Below, one piece after another: positions 31,182 through 39,908 of a DNA stretch of 40,321 nt (position 1 is its first letter; the number at the start of each line of letters is the position of its first letter). A program made the position numbers and the translations under genes. This DNA comes from Actinomycetaceae bacterium. GTDB lineage: Bacteria; Actinomycetota; Actinomycetes; Actinomycetales; Actinomycetaceae. Location of the stretch: contig JAUNVG010000017.1 in the NCBI GenBank assembly GCA_030537735.1, positions 1 to 40,321 of the forward strand, given 5' to 3'. Below the pieces are notes generated by a model, which saw only the letters and a program-made list of their open reading frames with translations, was not told the DNA's origin and ran no database searches.

Positions 31182-31574
31182 ATGAGTGAGAAGCTGTCGA
31201 TCGACCCAGAACAGTTAGTGTATGCCTCCGTCGTTGAATTCACTGAACAATACTTAGCCGCCGTCTACGACCGTCCCACCCACCCGCAGCGGCGCGCGTG
31301 GTGCGCACAGTGGTGGGCGCACGGTGAGTTGTTTGCACGTTTCACCGCGCTGTGGACAGCGTGGGAGTCCCTACGACTGCACGGCGGGCCCGAGGGCATG
31401 GCGAAGTGGTTCGTGTCCTATGCTGACCCGATAATGGCAGTCGTATTTGACCCTAACGGGCCACTAGCACTGTGCACGGCGGAAGAACATCGTGAATCAA
31501 AACACGCCCCCGACTACCGCCTACCCACGCTGCCGGTTTCACCCGAGCTTAATTCTGACACGCCAAGAATCTAA
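31182..31574 (+). CDS. DUF4913-like protein
   Basis: 130 residues. It has the typical Trp-rich pattern: SVVEFTEQYLAAVYDR, RRAWCAQWWAHGELFARFTALWTAWESLR, GMAKWFVSYADPIMAVVFDPNGPLALC. DUF4913 proteins recur in actinobacterial conjugative elements beside relaxase and VirD4 genes, without known function. It is soluble and probably cytoplasmic. The ATG at 31182 is preceded by GAGAAAGA; the in-frame start at 31074 lies inside the relaxase gene. It ends 6 bases from the convergent gene. Confidence 0.8.
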   Translation: MSEKLSIDPEQLVYASVVEFTEQYLAAVYDRPTHPQRRAWCAQWWAHGELFARFTALWTAWESLRLHGGPEGMAKWFVSYADPIMAVVFDPNGPLALCTAEEHRESKHAPDYRLPTLPVSPELNSDTPRI

Positions 31575-31580
31575 GCGTAG

Positions 31581-32375
31581 TTATCGTTTCCTACCAAACC
31601 TGTGTGTGATGTTATGACCTTTGACCACAGCAGTGCTTGATTTACCGTTTTTCACTAGAGTCCCCACATCACCGGGCACCCCTGCCTTAGCTAAGCTCAC
31701 AGCGGTACCTGTGGAATCACCATGACGAGCACGCATAGCGTTTTCCATATCCTTATACTGCAAGTGGGTTTCTCGCGCCTGCTGAGCGTCTTCAACTTCG
31801 GCATCAGCTGCGGCACCTAGTATTTTGTCTCCAGTTGGATCCATTTGCAGATCGTCACTGTTTTCAACCAAGTTCGACGCTTCACGATTTTCTTTCGTAT
31901 CTACAATTTGTGCGTCAACACTTCGCGTCTGATAAAAGCTATCTTCAACGCCTGAAAGCTGCTCATCCAACGTTGACGTATCCATCTGGGTTGTGAAATG
32001 CTCGATCACTGGTTGCACGTCGAGATCGTATAGTTCCATGAGTTTTTCATTCGCGTACTCCACAGCTTGGTGCGCTTCTGGCTCCTGAGACTGCCAGGCT
32101 AAAGCCGTTTGATACGCATGGGCAATGTCGTGAGGCGCGGCTTCAAGATAAAATCTATCTTGAAGCAACTTCATGTATATAGGCTTTTCCACATTGTGCA
32201 GTGCGTCGAGATTCTTCTCTAACATGCCACGCTCATGCGCTGCAGTGATTTCCTTACTAGCCTTGTTGCCTCGTATAAAGGCGGCTAGGAAATATCCGCC
32301 TTGAACAGCGTTTTGCACCAAGCCTTGCATTTTAGCTTTAGAATCAGAAACCACCTGATCAATATCGTTAGTCAT
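31581..32375 (-). CDS. Unknown acidic helical protein coupled to VirD4
   Basis: 264 residues with no signal or membrane segment. It is helical, with Gln/Glu/Asp-rich regions (AYQTALAWQSQEPEAHQAVEYANEKLMELYDLDVQPVIEHF), an acidic disordered middle and a Gly/Lys-rich end (HNITHRFGRKR). The family is not recognised. Its ATG overlaps the virD4 stop (32372-32375), so it is made right after the coupling protein and may work with it, for example as a substrate adaptor (inference). Confidence 0.78.
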   Translation of the reverse strand: MTNDIDQVVSDSKAKMQGLVQNAVQGGYFLAAFIRGNKASKEITAAHERGMLEKNLDALHNVEKPIYMKLLQDRFYLEAAPHDIAHAYQTALAWQSQEPEAHQAVEYANEKLMELYDLDVQPVIEHFTTQMDTSTLDEQLSGVEDSFYQTRSVDAQIVDTKENREASNLVENSDDLQMDPTGDKILGAAADAEVEDAQQARETHLQYKDMENAMRARHGDSTGTAVSLAKAGVPGDVGTLVKNGKSSTAVVKGHNITHRFGRKR

Positions 32376-34081
32376 CGCCGCTCCTTAGATCGTTCAATTG
32401 ATGCACTTATCTGGGCTGTGTCCTTACCCTCGTACCACGGCAGTGTTTGGCACAGAACCGCCTTAGCTGTGGAGGCAAACACCCACGCCCGTCCAGCAGG
32501 TAAGGCAGCCAATTCAGACACCGGAAAAATACGCCGCTGCACCTGTTCACGCGACGTCGACACCGACGTGCCCTGTGCCGATGAGCTAACCTGGCGTGAG
32601 TCAATATAGTGGTCCCCGATCAATTCTGAAATAGTTTGCAAAAATGCAACTTCAGATACACCGCCGCCATACACCTTAACGTTAGACGCCGACCACAGTT
32701 TATTGATGCCGGCTTCTCCCCACACGTCCTTCCCCTGGCTCCAGGACTGCAAAATCGTATCTACGCATACCCCGCGAGAGCCAAAGTGGGAATACATATC
32801 GGGCAACTCGCCCCATTTGCACACGTTTGCAGCTTCGTCTAGGCAAATATAAATCGGGGTCGGCACGCGCCCGCCACACGTCTGAGAGTATTCCTTAGCC
32901 GCTTCATTAACCGCCACCGTCAACGCCGTGACAATAGCCGTAGCGTTACCCTTACCCTCTTGCGACAACAGGTAGAGAGTATCGTTGCTACGCACGAAAG
33001 TGTCCGCATCAAAATGGGGTATGCCCACCTCCTGTGGGGGTGTCACCCACTTGACGACATGTTCGTTGGTTAGGAAACTAACCAACTGCTGGGCAGTACC
33101 AAACACGCCGCTGCGGGTTTCCGCTACCAGGTTGTATTGCGCATCGACCGATTCACCAGCCATCACATACCCACTCTCGCGTAAGAGTACTGCCGGTTCA
33201 TCATCTTGCGGATTGTTTAGCCAACGTAAAACCTGGGTTATGTCCGCACCTGGCTTAAGTGAGGCCGCCATAAGCAGATTAGCTACGAGATTGCGCCCTT
33301 CCGTGTCGAAATACGCAGACTTTGAGCTACCTGCCTCTCTCACACAGTCGTCAAAGACTTTCGCCAAGTCCTGCGCATCCGCAATCGAGCGCACATACGT
33401 AAGCGGGTTCCACCACCATGCCTGCTGTGTGGAGGCGATATTTTGCGGATCAAACACCCACGTTTGTTTATGTCCCCTACCCTCGCGAACGTAGCGCGTA
33501 GCATCAAGCACGTCACGCTTGTTTGACGTGGCTATAACAGCGCCAGGAGCAGCGAGAATACGCGGCACCACCCACGATGTAGTCTTGCCTGTGCGAGGTC
33601 CGGCGATAAGGATACACACATCCTCAAACGAGGAAAAAAGCTCACGTGGTCGATGTACCGTACGCGCAATAGGAAGTCCGATAGTGTTCTCAACGCCCAG
33701 GCGCTTAGCCTTAGCTGCCACGGCCTTCTTACCCAGCGCCACAGTATCGGGTTTCGTGCCAGTTAGCTGACCGGCTTTATCGCCGCGCACCTTGGACGTG
33801 CGCCCAGCCACCACCACGACCGCCACCATGACCACGGCGAACATTGCGACAGTTACCCCGCCAACCCAGCTCCACGCAGTTCCGCTGACTTCAATACTGC
33901 CTTTGCGAATCCCCGTGACCAGTTTTAAAGGATGCCACGTTAACGCCTCTCCCCTTGTCCACAACGACCACAAGTTTAATCCCACCGTGGTAACTGCCAG
34001 TGCGATTGTGGCAATAAACGCCACAGTCGCAACCAGCATGGTTTGCGGTGTCCATGTTTCCATGTGGTCACGTAGGCTCAA
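32372..34081 (-). CDS. virD4: Type IV coupling protein VirD4/TraG
   Basis: 569 residues. Two N-terminal membrane segments (about 15-40 and 72-92) are followed by a P-loop domain with Walker A GPRTGKTT (161-168) and Walker B YICLDEAAN (411-419), and a VirD4-type C-terminus (GGVSEVAFLQTISELIGDHYI). It links the relaxase-DNA complex to the channel and pumps DNA using ATP. Its ATG is 1 base from the VirB4 gene stop region; both are in the minus-strand transfer operon. Confidence 0.93.
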   Translation of the reverse strand: MSLRDHMETWTPQTMLVATVAFIATIALAVTTVGLNLWSLWTRGEALTWHPLKLVTGIRKGSIEVSGTAWSWVGGVTVAMFAVVMVAVVVVAGRTSKVRGDKAGQLTGTKPDTVALGKKAVAAKAKRLGVENTIGLPIARTVHRPRELFSSFEDVCILIAGPRTGKTTSWVVPRILAAPGAVIATSNKRDVLDATRYVREGRGHKQTWVFDPQNIASTQQAWWWNPLTYVRSIADAQDLAKVFDDCVREAGSSKSAYFDTEGRNLVANLLMAASLKPGADITQVLRWLNNPQDDEPAVLLRESGYVMAGESVDAQYNLVAETRSGVFGTAQQLVSFLTNEHVVKWVTPPQEVGIPHFDADTFVRSNDTLYLLSQEGKGNATAIVTALTVAVNEAAKEYSQTCGGRVPTPIYICLDEAANVCKWGELPDMYSHFGSRGVCVDTILQSWSQGKDVWGEAGINKLWSASNVKVYGGGVSEVAFLQTISELIGDHYIDSRQVSSSAQGTSVSTSREQVQRRIFPVSELAALPAGRAWVFASTAKAVLCQTLPWYEGKDTAQISASIERSKERR

Positions 34082-34082
34082 C

Positions 34083-35513
34083 TCATTCCACCTGTCCTAC
34101 TTGCCAGCGCTTATTCGTGTCGTTAAGCGCACGCTCAACATCGGTAAGCTCAATGCGCACCGGTATTCCCGGCCGCCCACCCACCTTGAGTAAGAGCATT
34201 CCACGCCCCGGTGGAGCGGTAACCACACCCGTAGTTGAGTCCCACGACGGCGGGTCTTGCCACGACGTGATCAGCCGCTTCTCGGCTTCGCTCATACGCA
34301 CCACGTCAGCCACCAGATCCATCTCTGCGTGAGGTAGTCCCCCCATAGCCACGATTTTTGACCGCTCGACGAAGCCCTTAGCTTTCGCCACGTCCTCAGC
34401 CGACGCTAAAGCTTCCAGGTCTTGCATGGTGTGGGTAATCATGGCTTGCCCCACACCGATCGTACGGTTAAGACGTGTCAAGCCGTCGATGCGATCAACA
34501 ATCCCTGACGACGCACGCAAAATACGCCACAACTCATCCATAATGATGAAATGCCGATGCCGCTGCGCCACGCCCGCGTCTGCAAGCGTCTGTGCCGCCT
34601 CAACGCTGGCGAACCCATACGACCAACACGCCAACAGTACGGCCGCCTGCAAGTCTTTTTCTGAGTCCGATAGTGCCGATACATCAAACACCACTGCCCG
34701 ATCCATTTTCATCGGCACAGTCGTTTCACCGGCGAACACGTCACCGAACTTGCCTCCCAGAAGGGCTTGAAGCGATGCCTCTAAGTCCTCAGTGATTGTT
34801 TGATAGCGCGTCCACTCACCGCGATCCAACGCAGCCAAACGCACTTGCTCGCTTGGATTGCGAATAGCGTGCAATAAGTCCTCCAACGTCGGCTGCCTGC
34901 CACTGATCGATGCCTCCAACGTGCGCAATGCGCGATCCAATATGGTGACCTCACGGTCAGAGGGCACCGCACCGCGAATAATATGAATAAGGGACGCCAC
35001 CATCGTTAGCGTGCGTTCATGCGCCGCTGAAAGCAGCCGCGCCCTCGGCTCGGGAGGAAGTAAATGTGCATGCTCAAGCGCACCACCAGCATCAAGGGGG
35101 TTAATTTTAGATCGACCTACATCGATCACTTGCCCACCCATAGCCGAAATCAGATCCACATAATCGGGCTTAAGATCACCTAACACCATCGGGTGAATAC
35201 CCCTGCCCGCCATCCCCAACACCATATGGCGAATAAACGAGGACTTACCCAGACCAGGAAGCCCGAGGACAAACATTGACGGCGCTGAAATCAGACCATT
35301 TTCGAACCACGCGATCGGATCACAACATACGCTACCGCCCGTGTGGTAATGCCTCCCCAAGGGCGCACCAACCAATGGAGCGTTCGCACCAGCTGCGAAC
35401 GGCCACAAGCCACATACCTGACGGGACGTACCACGAAACATCACTGTATGAGGCATCAGCCCTGCCGCGTTGCTACGCACATCCAGTTTCCAAGAGATAC
35501 GTTTGGCTCTCAC
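34083..35513 (-). CDS. virB4: VirB4/TraC-type secretion ATPase (ATPase half)
   Basis: 476 residues. Walker A GLPGLGKSS (84-92), VLGDLKPDYVDLI, Walker B FIIMDELW (322-329) and a conserved LTRLNRTIGVGQAMITHTMQDL motif typical of VirB4. The family's usual N-terminal half is missing from this protein; the upstream SCO6880-like gene seems to supply it. It energises pilus assembly and transport at the inner face of the membrane. The ATG overlaps the upstream stop as ATG/TGA (35510-35513). Confidence 0.9.
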   Translation of the reverse strand: MRAKRISWKLDVRSNAAGLMPHTVMFRGTSRQVCGLWPFAAGANAPLVGAPLGRHYHTGGSVCCDPIAWFENGLISAPSMFVLGLPGLGKSSFIRHMVLGMAGRGIHPMVLGDLKPDYVDLISAMGGQVIDVGRSKINPLDAGGALEHAHLLPPEPRARLLSAAHERTLTMVASLIHIIRGAVPSDREVTILDRALRTLEASISGRQPTLEDLLHAIRNPSEQVRLAALDRGEWTRYQTITEDLEASLQALLGGKFGDVFAGETTVPMKMDRAVVFDVSALSDSEKDLQAAVLLACWSYGFASVEAAQTLADAGVAQRHRHFIIMDELWRILRASSGIVDRIDGLTRLNRTIGVGQAMITHTMQDLEALASAEDVAKAKGFVERSKIVAMGGLPHAEMDLVADVVRMSEAEKRLITSWQDPPSWDSTTGVVTAPPGRGMLLLKVGGRPGIPVRIELTDVERALNDTNKRWQVGQVE

Positions 35514-36997
35514 ATTAGCCCGCTTACCTGCGATAACGCTGAATCAGTGTGGGGGCGAAGCCCCAGCGGCAGCCCCATAGCAAACGCCGTGTCCTGCGCA
35601 CCATAAGCAGTGCGCATCACCAGGCGAGCAGTTGAAGACAATGCATCTACCGTGGCCGATAGCTCACCTAAGTCCTCGCCGCGCCGCGCGGTAGCAGTCA
35701 CTATCATCGTGAAGTCGATCAGTGAGGCCCCCTGCGCCTCCTCATCAGCGACCTGCTGTGCCGCGCGCCGTTCTGCTTTAGCCCTAGCTGAAGCGGTAGC
35801 TGAACTCGCCGCCGCTGATGCTTGCGCTAGATCGCGGTCGACAATATTCACTGCGCGTGCCGACGGAATCGGCTTATACAGCAGTGTGACACGTTTACGT
35901 GCCACATCACGCTGTGGGCTGACGAGCTTACCGAGAATTGACGATTGCACATTCCCACGCGGGGCAACACTCATAGTCCAGGACTTCGATACAGCCGAGT
36001 CATGCTCATAAGACTCAAAGTTCATCTTTGCGTATCCCGGCCCCACCTGCGTCCAGTCCAGGGCAACCTGCGTCCCTTCGACCGCTGCTTGCTCAAACAA
36101 CGTCTCCGAAGCCGGGTCAAACGCAACCCGCACGATTCGCGCCAGTTCGGAGACTGTAACGAGGTGGATACCACCCGCACCTGTTTGCGAAAGGGACTGA
36201 AGCAGCGACGGTAGTCGCGTGCCAATCTCTCGCGCGATGGCATCCCCTCCCCTGCCACGCGCTCCCATGCGCGTGGGGTCAAACGTCAGCGTCACCCAGG
36301 CGCGTACCTGGGCTGCGCCTCGCGGATACGTATTTACCGCTTCGCTCAGCATCTGCTTCGCCACATCGGGAGCAGTATCACTAATCGTGGCTGCCACCTC
36401 ACGACGCAAACGATCACCCGAATCGGGCGCCGTTTCAACGGTTACTGCCGCCCCCACAATTCCTGTCTCATCCGATAGGTTCGCCAACCATACTCCCCAC
36501 CGGGCGACCTGCATATCGATGACTTCTGGGTCAACGAGGGCATAGCCATCTGGAGAGGCAGACATCACGACAGCGACCGTGCCTGAAGCGTGTTCGACTA
36601 ACGCAAACTCTCTATCATACGGATCACGATGGGCTGTCACCTTGACCTTGCGTAATACTCCCGGCAACTCGAACGCGCCGCCCGTATCGCGTGGAGCAAG
36701 ACCGCCTGACCGAAAGTGCGTTCCTTTGCGTTTACGTCGCCACCACATCGCTTTCTCCTTCACTCGATCCGCTATCGATAGTTGGTGCTTGTCTTTAACC
36801 GAAAAAGACACGACCATAAACCCCACAAAGACCAGAACAAGTGCCGCTTTCGCTAGACCACCGGTCATGGCTGCCAGCACCGCTATCACAAGCCCCACGA
36901 TTAGGCTCACTGATGTGCCAAAAGACAGCTTCCCCAAACCCGCAGCACGCGGAACGCGCCAATTGCCGTACGTAGGTGGTGTGCGATCGTTACTCAT
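35510..36997 (-). CDS. SCO6880-like conjugation protein (VirB3 plus VirB4 N-terminal part)
   Basis: 495 residues. Polar N-terminus with YGNWRVPRAAGLGKLSFG, two membrane segments (about 25-65), a basic stretch (WWRRKRKGTHFRSGG), then a long soluble domain with LPGVLRKVKVTAHRDPYDREFALVEH, TVSELARIVRVAFDP and an Ala-rich helix (ASAAASSATASARAKAERRAAQQ). SCO6880-type proteins occur next to VirB4 ATPases in actinobacterial conjugation loci and correspond to VirB3 with the VirB4 N-terminal domain. The ATG at 36997 follows GGGGAGG and overlaps the upstream stop by 8 bases; the in-frame ATG at 37051 is less likely. Confidence 0.88.
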   Translation of the reverse strand: MSNDRTPPTYGNWRVPRAAGLGKLSFGTSVSLIVGLVIAVLAAMTGGLAKAALVLVFVGFMVVSFSVKDKHQLSIADRVKEKAMWWRRKRKGTHFRSGGLAPRDTGGAFELPGVLRKVKVTAHRDPYDREFALVEHASGTVAVVMSASPDGYALVDPEVIDMQVARWGVWLANLSDETGIVGAAVTVETAPDSGDRLRREVAATISDTAPDVAKQMLSEAVNTYPRGAAQVRAWVTLTFDPTRMGARGRGGDAIAREIGTRLPSLLQSLSQTGAGGIHLVTVSELARIVRVAFDPASETLFEQAAVEGTQVALDWTQVGPGYAKMNFESYEHDSAVSKSWTMSVAPRGNVQSSILGKLVSPQRDVARKRVTLLYKPIPSARAVNIVDRDLAQASAAASSATASARAKAERRAAQQVADEEAQGASLIDFTMIVTATARRGEDLGELSATVDALSSTARLVMRTAYGAQDTAFAMGLPLGLRPHTDSALSQVSGLM

Positions 36998-38255
36998 CGC
37001 GCGCCTCCCCAGCACCACTGGGTCCGCCTTCGGCAGGCGAGTCACCACCACTGTGAGAGGGCGCGCTGCCCGAGGGCGCAGACGAACCCGCCGATGAGGT
37101 CGCTGTTTCCGTAGCGTCTTCTGCCGCGCCTTTTACTGCTTTAGCACCCTCCATGCCTGCGATCACTAAAGGAGCAGCCGGTCCTGCCGCAGCTGCTGCA
37201 CCCGCAGACGCACTTGCACCAGCACCGGCACTACTTGCCCCACTAGCTGCACCCATGCTGCTAGAAGCAGCAGAATCAGCAGCTACTGCCCCCGAGGGTG
37301 CAGACTGGCTAGACGACATCATATGACTAGCCCCCATCATCGCCGCCATGCCCATCATGCCGCCACCGCCACCACCTGATGACAGCGCCGCTGTGGCTGG
37401 CATAATGAACTTAATCAGAGACGGTAGGGCAAGGATGCCCATCCCTATAGTCATCAGTGCCATAGCAAAGCGTATTATGCCTTCAACGCTGACAAAGCCA
37501 CCACCAGAATCAAGCAGCATAATGGCGGTAGCGTAGATGATTGCCGCTGCAGGTTTATACAGCAAAAATGCAATGAGCCAGCCCACAGTCTTGGTCAGCC
37601 ACTCTTTACCCCACGCACTGTTAGTCATGGCTGCCGCTAGCGGCAAGATCCCCGTGAGGATAATTAGCATCACCCCACGAAGCAACATAAGCCCCATTTG
37701 AATGATCGAGGCGATGATCCCCACGATCCCGCCTACGATCATGATTGCGACAGGGTACATCCCGGCATTGACACCCGAGGCTAACCCCGTTGGATTGAGT
37801 AGTAGCACTAGATCTGATTCGACACTGGCCCGCTGCAGTACCCACACTGAGAACTCATCTGAAATGTCGACAAGCAGCTGAATTCCTGTGACGGACACGC
37901 CAGCTACCACCACCACAGTCAGCAATGATTTCACCAGTTCAACGCCCGGCTCACCCCGGCGCTCCAAAATGATTTTGAATCCGGCGATCATGATTGACAG
38001 CATCACCAGCGCTACCGTCATCCAGGCTGTTGACCCTTGGATGAAGGCTCGCGCACCGTCAGCTACCGAAATGTCAACAGTGGGGATATCTACCCAAAAG
38101 GTGCTGAGCTCGGTCAGCGCCCGCGCTAGCGCACTTGAAATGGCGTTCCCTAGATCTTGCACGGCTCCAGCAGCTGCCTCCGCCACTGTTTCTTTTGCTT
38201 TACACCCGATCTCCCAAAAACGGCAAGACGAGGCCGCCACCAATGCGCCTACCAT
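36990..38255 (-). CDS. VirB6/TrbL-like polytopic channel protein
   Basis: 421 residues. An amphipathic N-terminus (CRFWEIGCKAKETVAEAAAGAVQDLGNAISSAL) is followed by about seven membrane segments and a C-terminal Ala/Ser/Gly-rich, Met-containing low-complexity tail (GGGGGGMMGMAAMMGASHMM onward). This layout is that of VirB6/TrbL inner-membrane channel subunits in Gram-positive systems. Its start overlaps the end of the VirB8-like gene by 7 bases (38249-38255). The low-complexity tail is more GC-rich than the rest. Confidence 0.87.
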   Translation of the reverse strand: MVGALVAASSCRFWEIGCKAKETVAEAAAGAVQDLGNAISSALARALTELSTFWVDIPTVDISVADGARAFIQGSTAWMTVALVMLSIMIAGFKIILERRGEPGVELVKSLLTVVVVAGVSVTGIQLLVDISDEFSVWVLQRASVESDLVLLLNPTGLASGVNAGMYPVAIMIVGGIVGIIASIIQMGLMLLRGVMLIILTGILPLAAAMTNSAWGKEWLTKTVGWLIAFLLYKPAAAIIYATAIMLLDSGGGFVSVEGIIRFAMALMTIGMGILALPSLIKFIMPATAALSSGGGGGGMMGMAAMMGASHMMSSSQSAPSGAVAADSAASSSMGAASGASSAGAGASASAGAAAAAGPAAPLVIAGMEGAKAVKGAAEDATETATSSAGSSAPSGSAPSHSGGDSPAEGGPSGAGEARDE

Positions 38256-38980
38256 CGTTTGAACCCATCTAGTTCTATAGACCGAACTTGACTTATAGCC
38301 ACGTTACCGCCCTCAGGAAATACGACCTTCCAGTCACCTTCCCATCGCAGCATTACGGGCATTGACATAATCGAGGCTGGTTGACTACTGACCGAGTACG
38401 CCACATGAACTACAGTCGTATCACTGTTGAGGACTTCCGCCTTCCAGCCCCGTAGCTCAACTGGCGACTCAAGCGCCGTACCGTGAAGTCGCATTTGCTC
38501 TATCGCAGCCATGCCCATTGCATCTTTCACGAGGTACTGCTCATACACTGCCGCGCCCTCATACCCGCTAGTAGCAAGCACCACCCAGGTTCCTGCAGCT
38601 AACACTGCCCCCATCTGAGAGTGGGCAAAGCAACTCGGAACTAGATTAAACACTGCCGGCCCCTGTCCCCTGGCGGTTGGCACCCTAATACCAGCTCCGA
38701 TATCTAGCCAATCTTCTACGAACCCGGCATCGAGCTGGCTATCATCTACAGGCGATAAGTCGCATGGGGAATGCGACGGACTGCCCTTTGTTGTAGGTTC
38801 GTCCCCCCAGTCAAGCGCTACTCCCGGATCCGATGGTGTCGGCATCATCACGGGCTCGGTATCTTGACCTTTACCCCCCTGCCCGAAGATGATCACCACA
38901 ATCAGGCAGGCAATCAGCAATAGGAAGAATGCCCCTCCAATGACAAATCCCGTTTGTTGGCGCGTGCTTTCCTCGCTCAC
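38249..38980 (-). CDS. VirB8/TcpC-like single-pass channel protein
   Basis: 243 residues. A short cytoplasmic tail, one membrane segment (about 13-34), an acidic/Pro linker and an extracellular domain (VPTARGQGPAVFNLVPSCFAH, VELRGWKAEVLNSDTTVVHVAYSVSS, WEGDWKVVFPEGGNVAI) that ends in the NTF2-like strand pattern of VirB8/TcpC. It would form the wall-spanning scaffold. It starts with GTG at 38980. The assignment rests on topology and position more than on clear motifs. Confidence 0.7.
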   Translation of the reverse strand: MSEESTRQQTGFVIGGAFFLLLIACLIVVIIFGQGGKGQDTEPVMMPTPSDPGVALDWGDEPTTKGSPSHSPCDLSPVDDSQLDAGFVEDWLDIGAGIRVPTARGQGPAVFNLVPSCFAHSQMGAVLAAGTWVVLATSGYEGAAVYEQYLVKDAMGMAAIEQMRLHGTALESPVELRGWKAEVLNSDTTVVHVAYSVSSQPASIMSMPVMLRWEGDWKVVFPEGGNVAISQVRSIELDGFKRW

Positions 38981-38987
38981 ACCGGGC

Positions 38988-39254
38988 TCAATTCATGATG
39001 AAATTCGCCAAGGCCGACGCCCCGGTTATGAGCACTGCACCCATAGCCACGCGCCCCACATAACGTGTAGCCTCATTCGACTGACCGGAATTATTCGCCA
39101 GTGCCAGCATGATGCCGGCGATAATGAATCCTAGTATCGCTACCGCACCACCTGTCCACATCACCCATCCGAGTACGGTCGAAACCTTATCTGCTATACC
39201 CGGCGGCGTCGTCGATGTCACGTCTAGATCAAAGGGAATCAACAAATAGCCCAT
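38988..39254 (-). CDS. VirB2-like pilin/small membrane subunit
   Basis: 88 residues with two hydrophobic segments (WVMWTGGAVAILGFIIAGIMLALA and YVGRVAMGAVLITGASALANFIM) joined by a short polar loop (NNSGQSNEATR). This is the size and topology of VirB2/TrbC-type subunits at the head of transfer operons. AAGGTAAGGTAA precedes the ATG at 39254. No long cleavable signal peptide is obvious. Confidence 0.78.
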   Translation of the reverse strand: MGYLLIPFDLDVTSTTPPGIADKVSTVLGWVMWTGGAVAILGFIIAGIMLALANNSGQSNEATRYVGRVAMGAVLITGASALANFIMN

Positions 39255-39259
39255 TTACC

Positions 39260-39847
39260 TTACCTTGTCCTTTCACTGTGTTGGGAAATTTCAAAAACAA
39301 TCTTGCGCACCATACGAGGCACGGTCGAAAGCTCGCCGGAGCCGCTAGTGCGCCAGGCGTCGATCCAGGGGATGAACCAGGCCTGAGGAAACGCTCCAGA
39401 CACGAAACGTCTGAACTCTTTCAGCGGTTTCGGCTCACGCCCCGCGCAATCAGCAACGAACGCCACGCCGATAAGATTGACCGATGGCACCGCACCCGAT
39501 GTCCACTGCAAAGCCGCTCGCTGCGCCGCACGTAATCCGCGCATATCCCCACGTGCCACTACAACCGCATTGGTGAACACCGTTCCGACAGGCCATGCCA
39601 CGCCAGCATCACCTGCATCACACAGGCGTGCGAGCGTTGACGTTCCAGCTCCGCCATGCGCTCCCACCATCCACAGGTTCTGAGAGGTATCATCACTAAC
39701 CTCGAACACTGGAATACCATCAGCAGGCATCTCGCGCGTGACTAGCGGGCGCCAAATCTTCTCACTATGAGGCTGCGTCAGCTCACTCTCCTCGACCGGT
39801 ACAGAATTGCTCTCTACCGCCGCGCGTACCCAAGGGTTCGACGACAT
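39260..39847 (-). CDS. DUF6668-like protein with degenerate P-loop
   Basis: 195 residues. The N-terminal third is polar. Then WMVGAHGGAGTSTLARL, a MinD/ParA-like P-loop in which the usual Lys of GKS/T is Thr-Ser (GAGTST), FTNAVVVARGDMRGLRAAQRAA, VNLIGVAFVADCAGREPKPLKEFRRFVSG and a final amphipathic helix. Such proteins (DUF6668) occur in actinobacterial conjugation loci; ATP binding is doubtful without the Lys. AAGGAGG lies 5-6 bases before the ATG. It is the first gene of the minus-strand transfer operon and is controlled by the palindromic site just upstream. Confidence 0.78.
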   Translation of the reverse strand: MSSNPWVRAAVESNSVPVEESELTQPHSEKIWRPLVTREMPADGIPVFEVSDDTSQNLWMVGAHGGAGTSTLARLCDAGDAGVAWPVGTVFTNAVVVARGDMRGLRAAQRAALQWTSGAVPSVNLIGVAFVADCAGREPKPLKEFRRFVSGAFPQAWFIPWIDAWRTSGSGELSTVPRMVRKIVFEISQHSERTR

Positions 39848-39856
39848 TGCGCCTCC

Positions 39857-39877
39857 TTTCTACGTACCACGTAGAAA
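39857..39877. promoter_or_regulatory. Perfect 21-bp palindrome between divergent transfer genes
   Basis: Arms TTTCTACGT and ACGTAGAAA, centre ACC. It lies 10 bases upstream of the minus-strand transfer operon's first ATG, touching its AAGGAGG site, and 32 bases upstream of the plus-strand ATG at 39909. It fits an operator controlling both directions. Confidence 0.7.
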
Positions 39878-39908
39878 AAGCGCGCACACCACAGTCATGG
39901 GAGAAACA

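Noticed and set aside
36579..37097. 172-codon plus-strand frame opposite the SCO6880-like gene
   Set aside because: Ser/Thr/Arg/Pro-rich antisense shadow of a well-supported conjugation gene.
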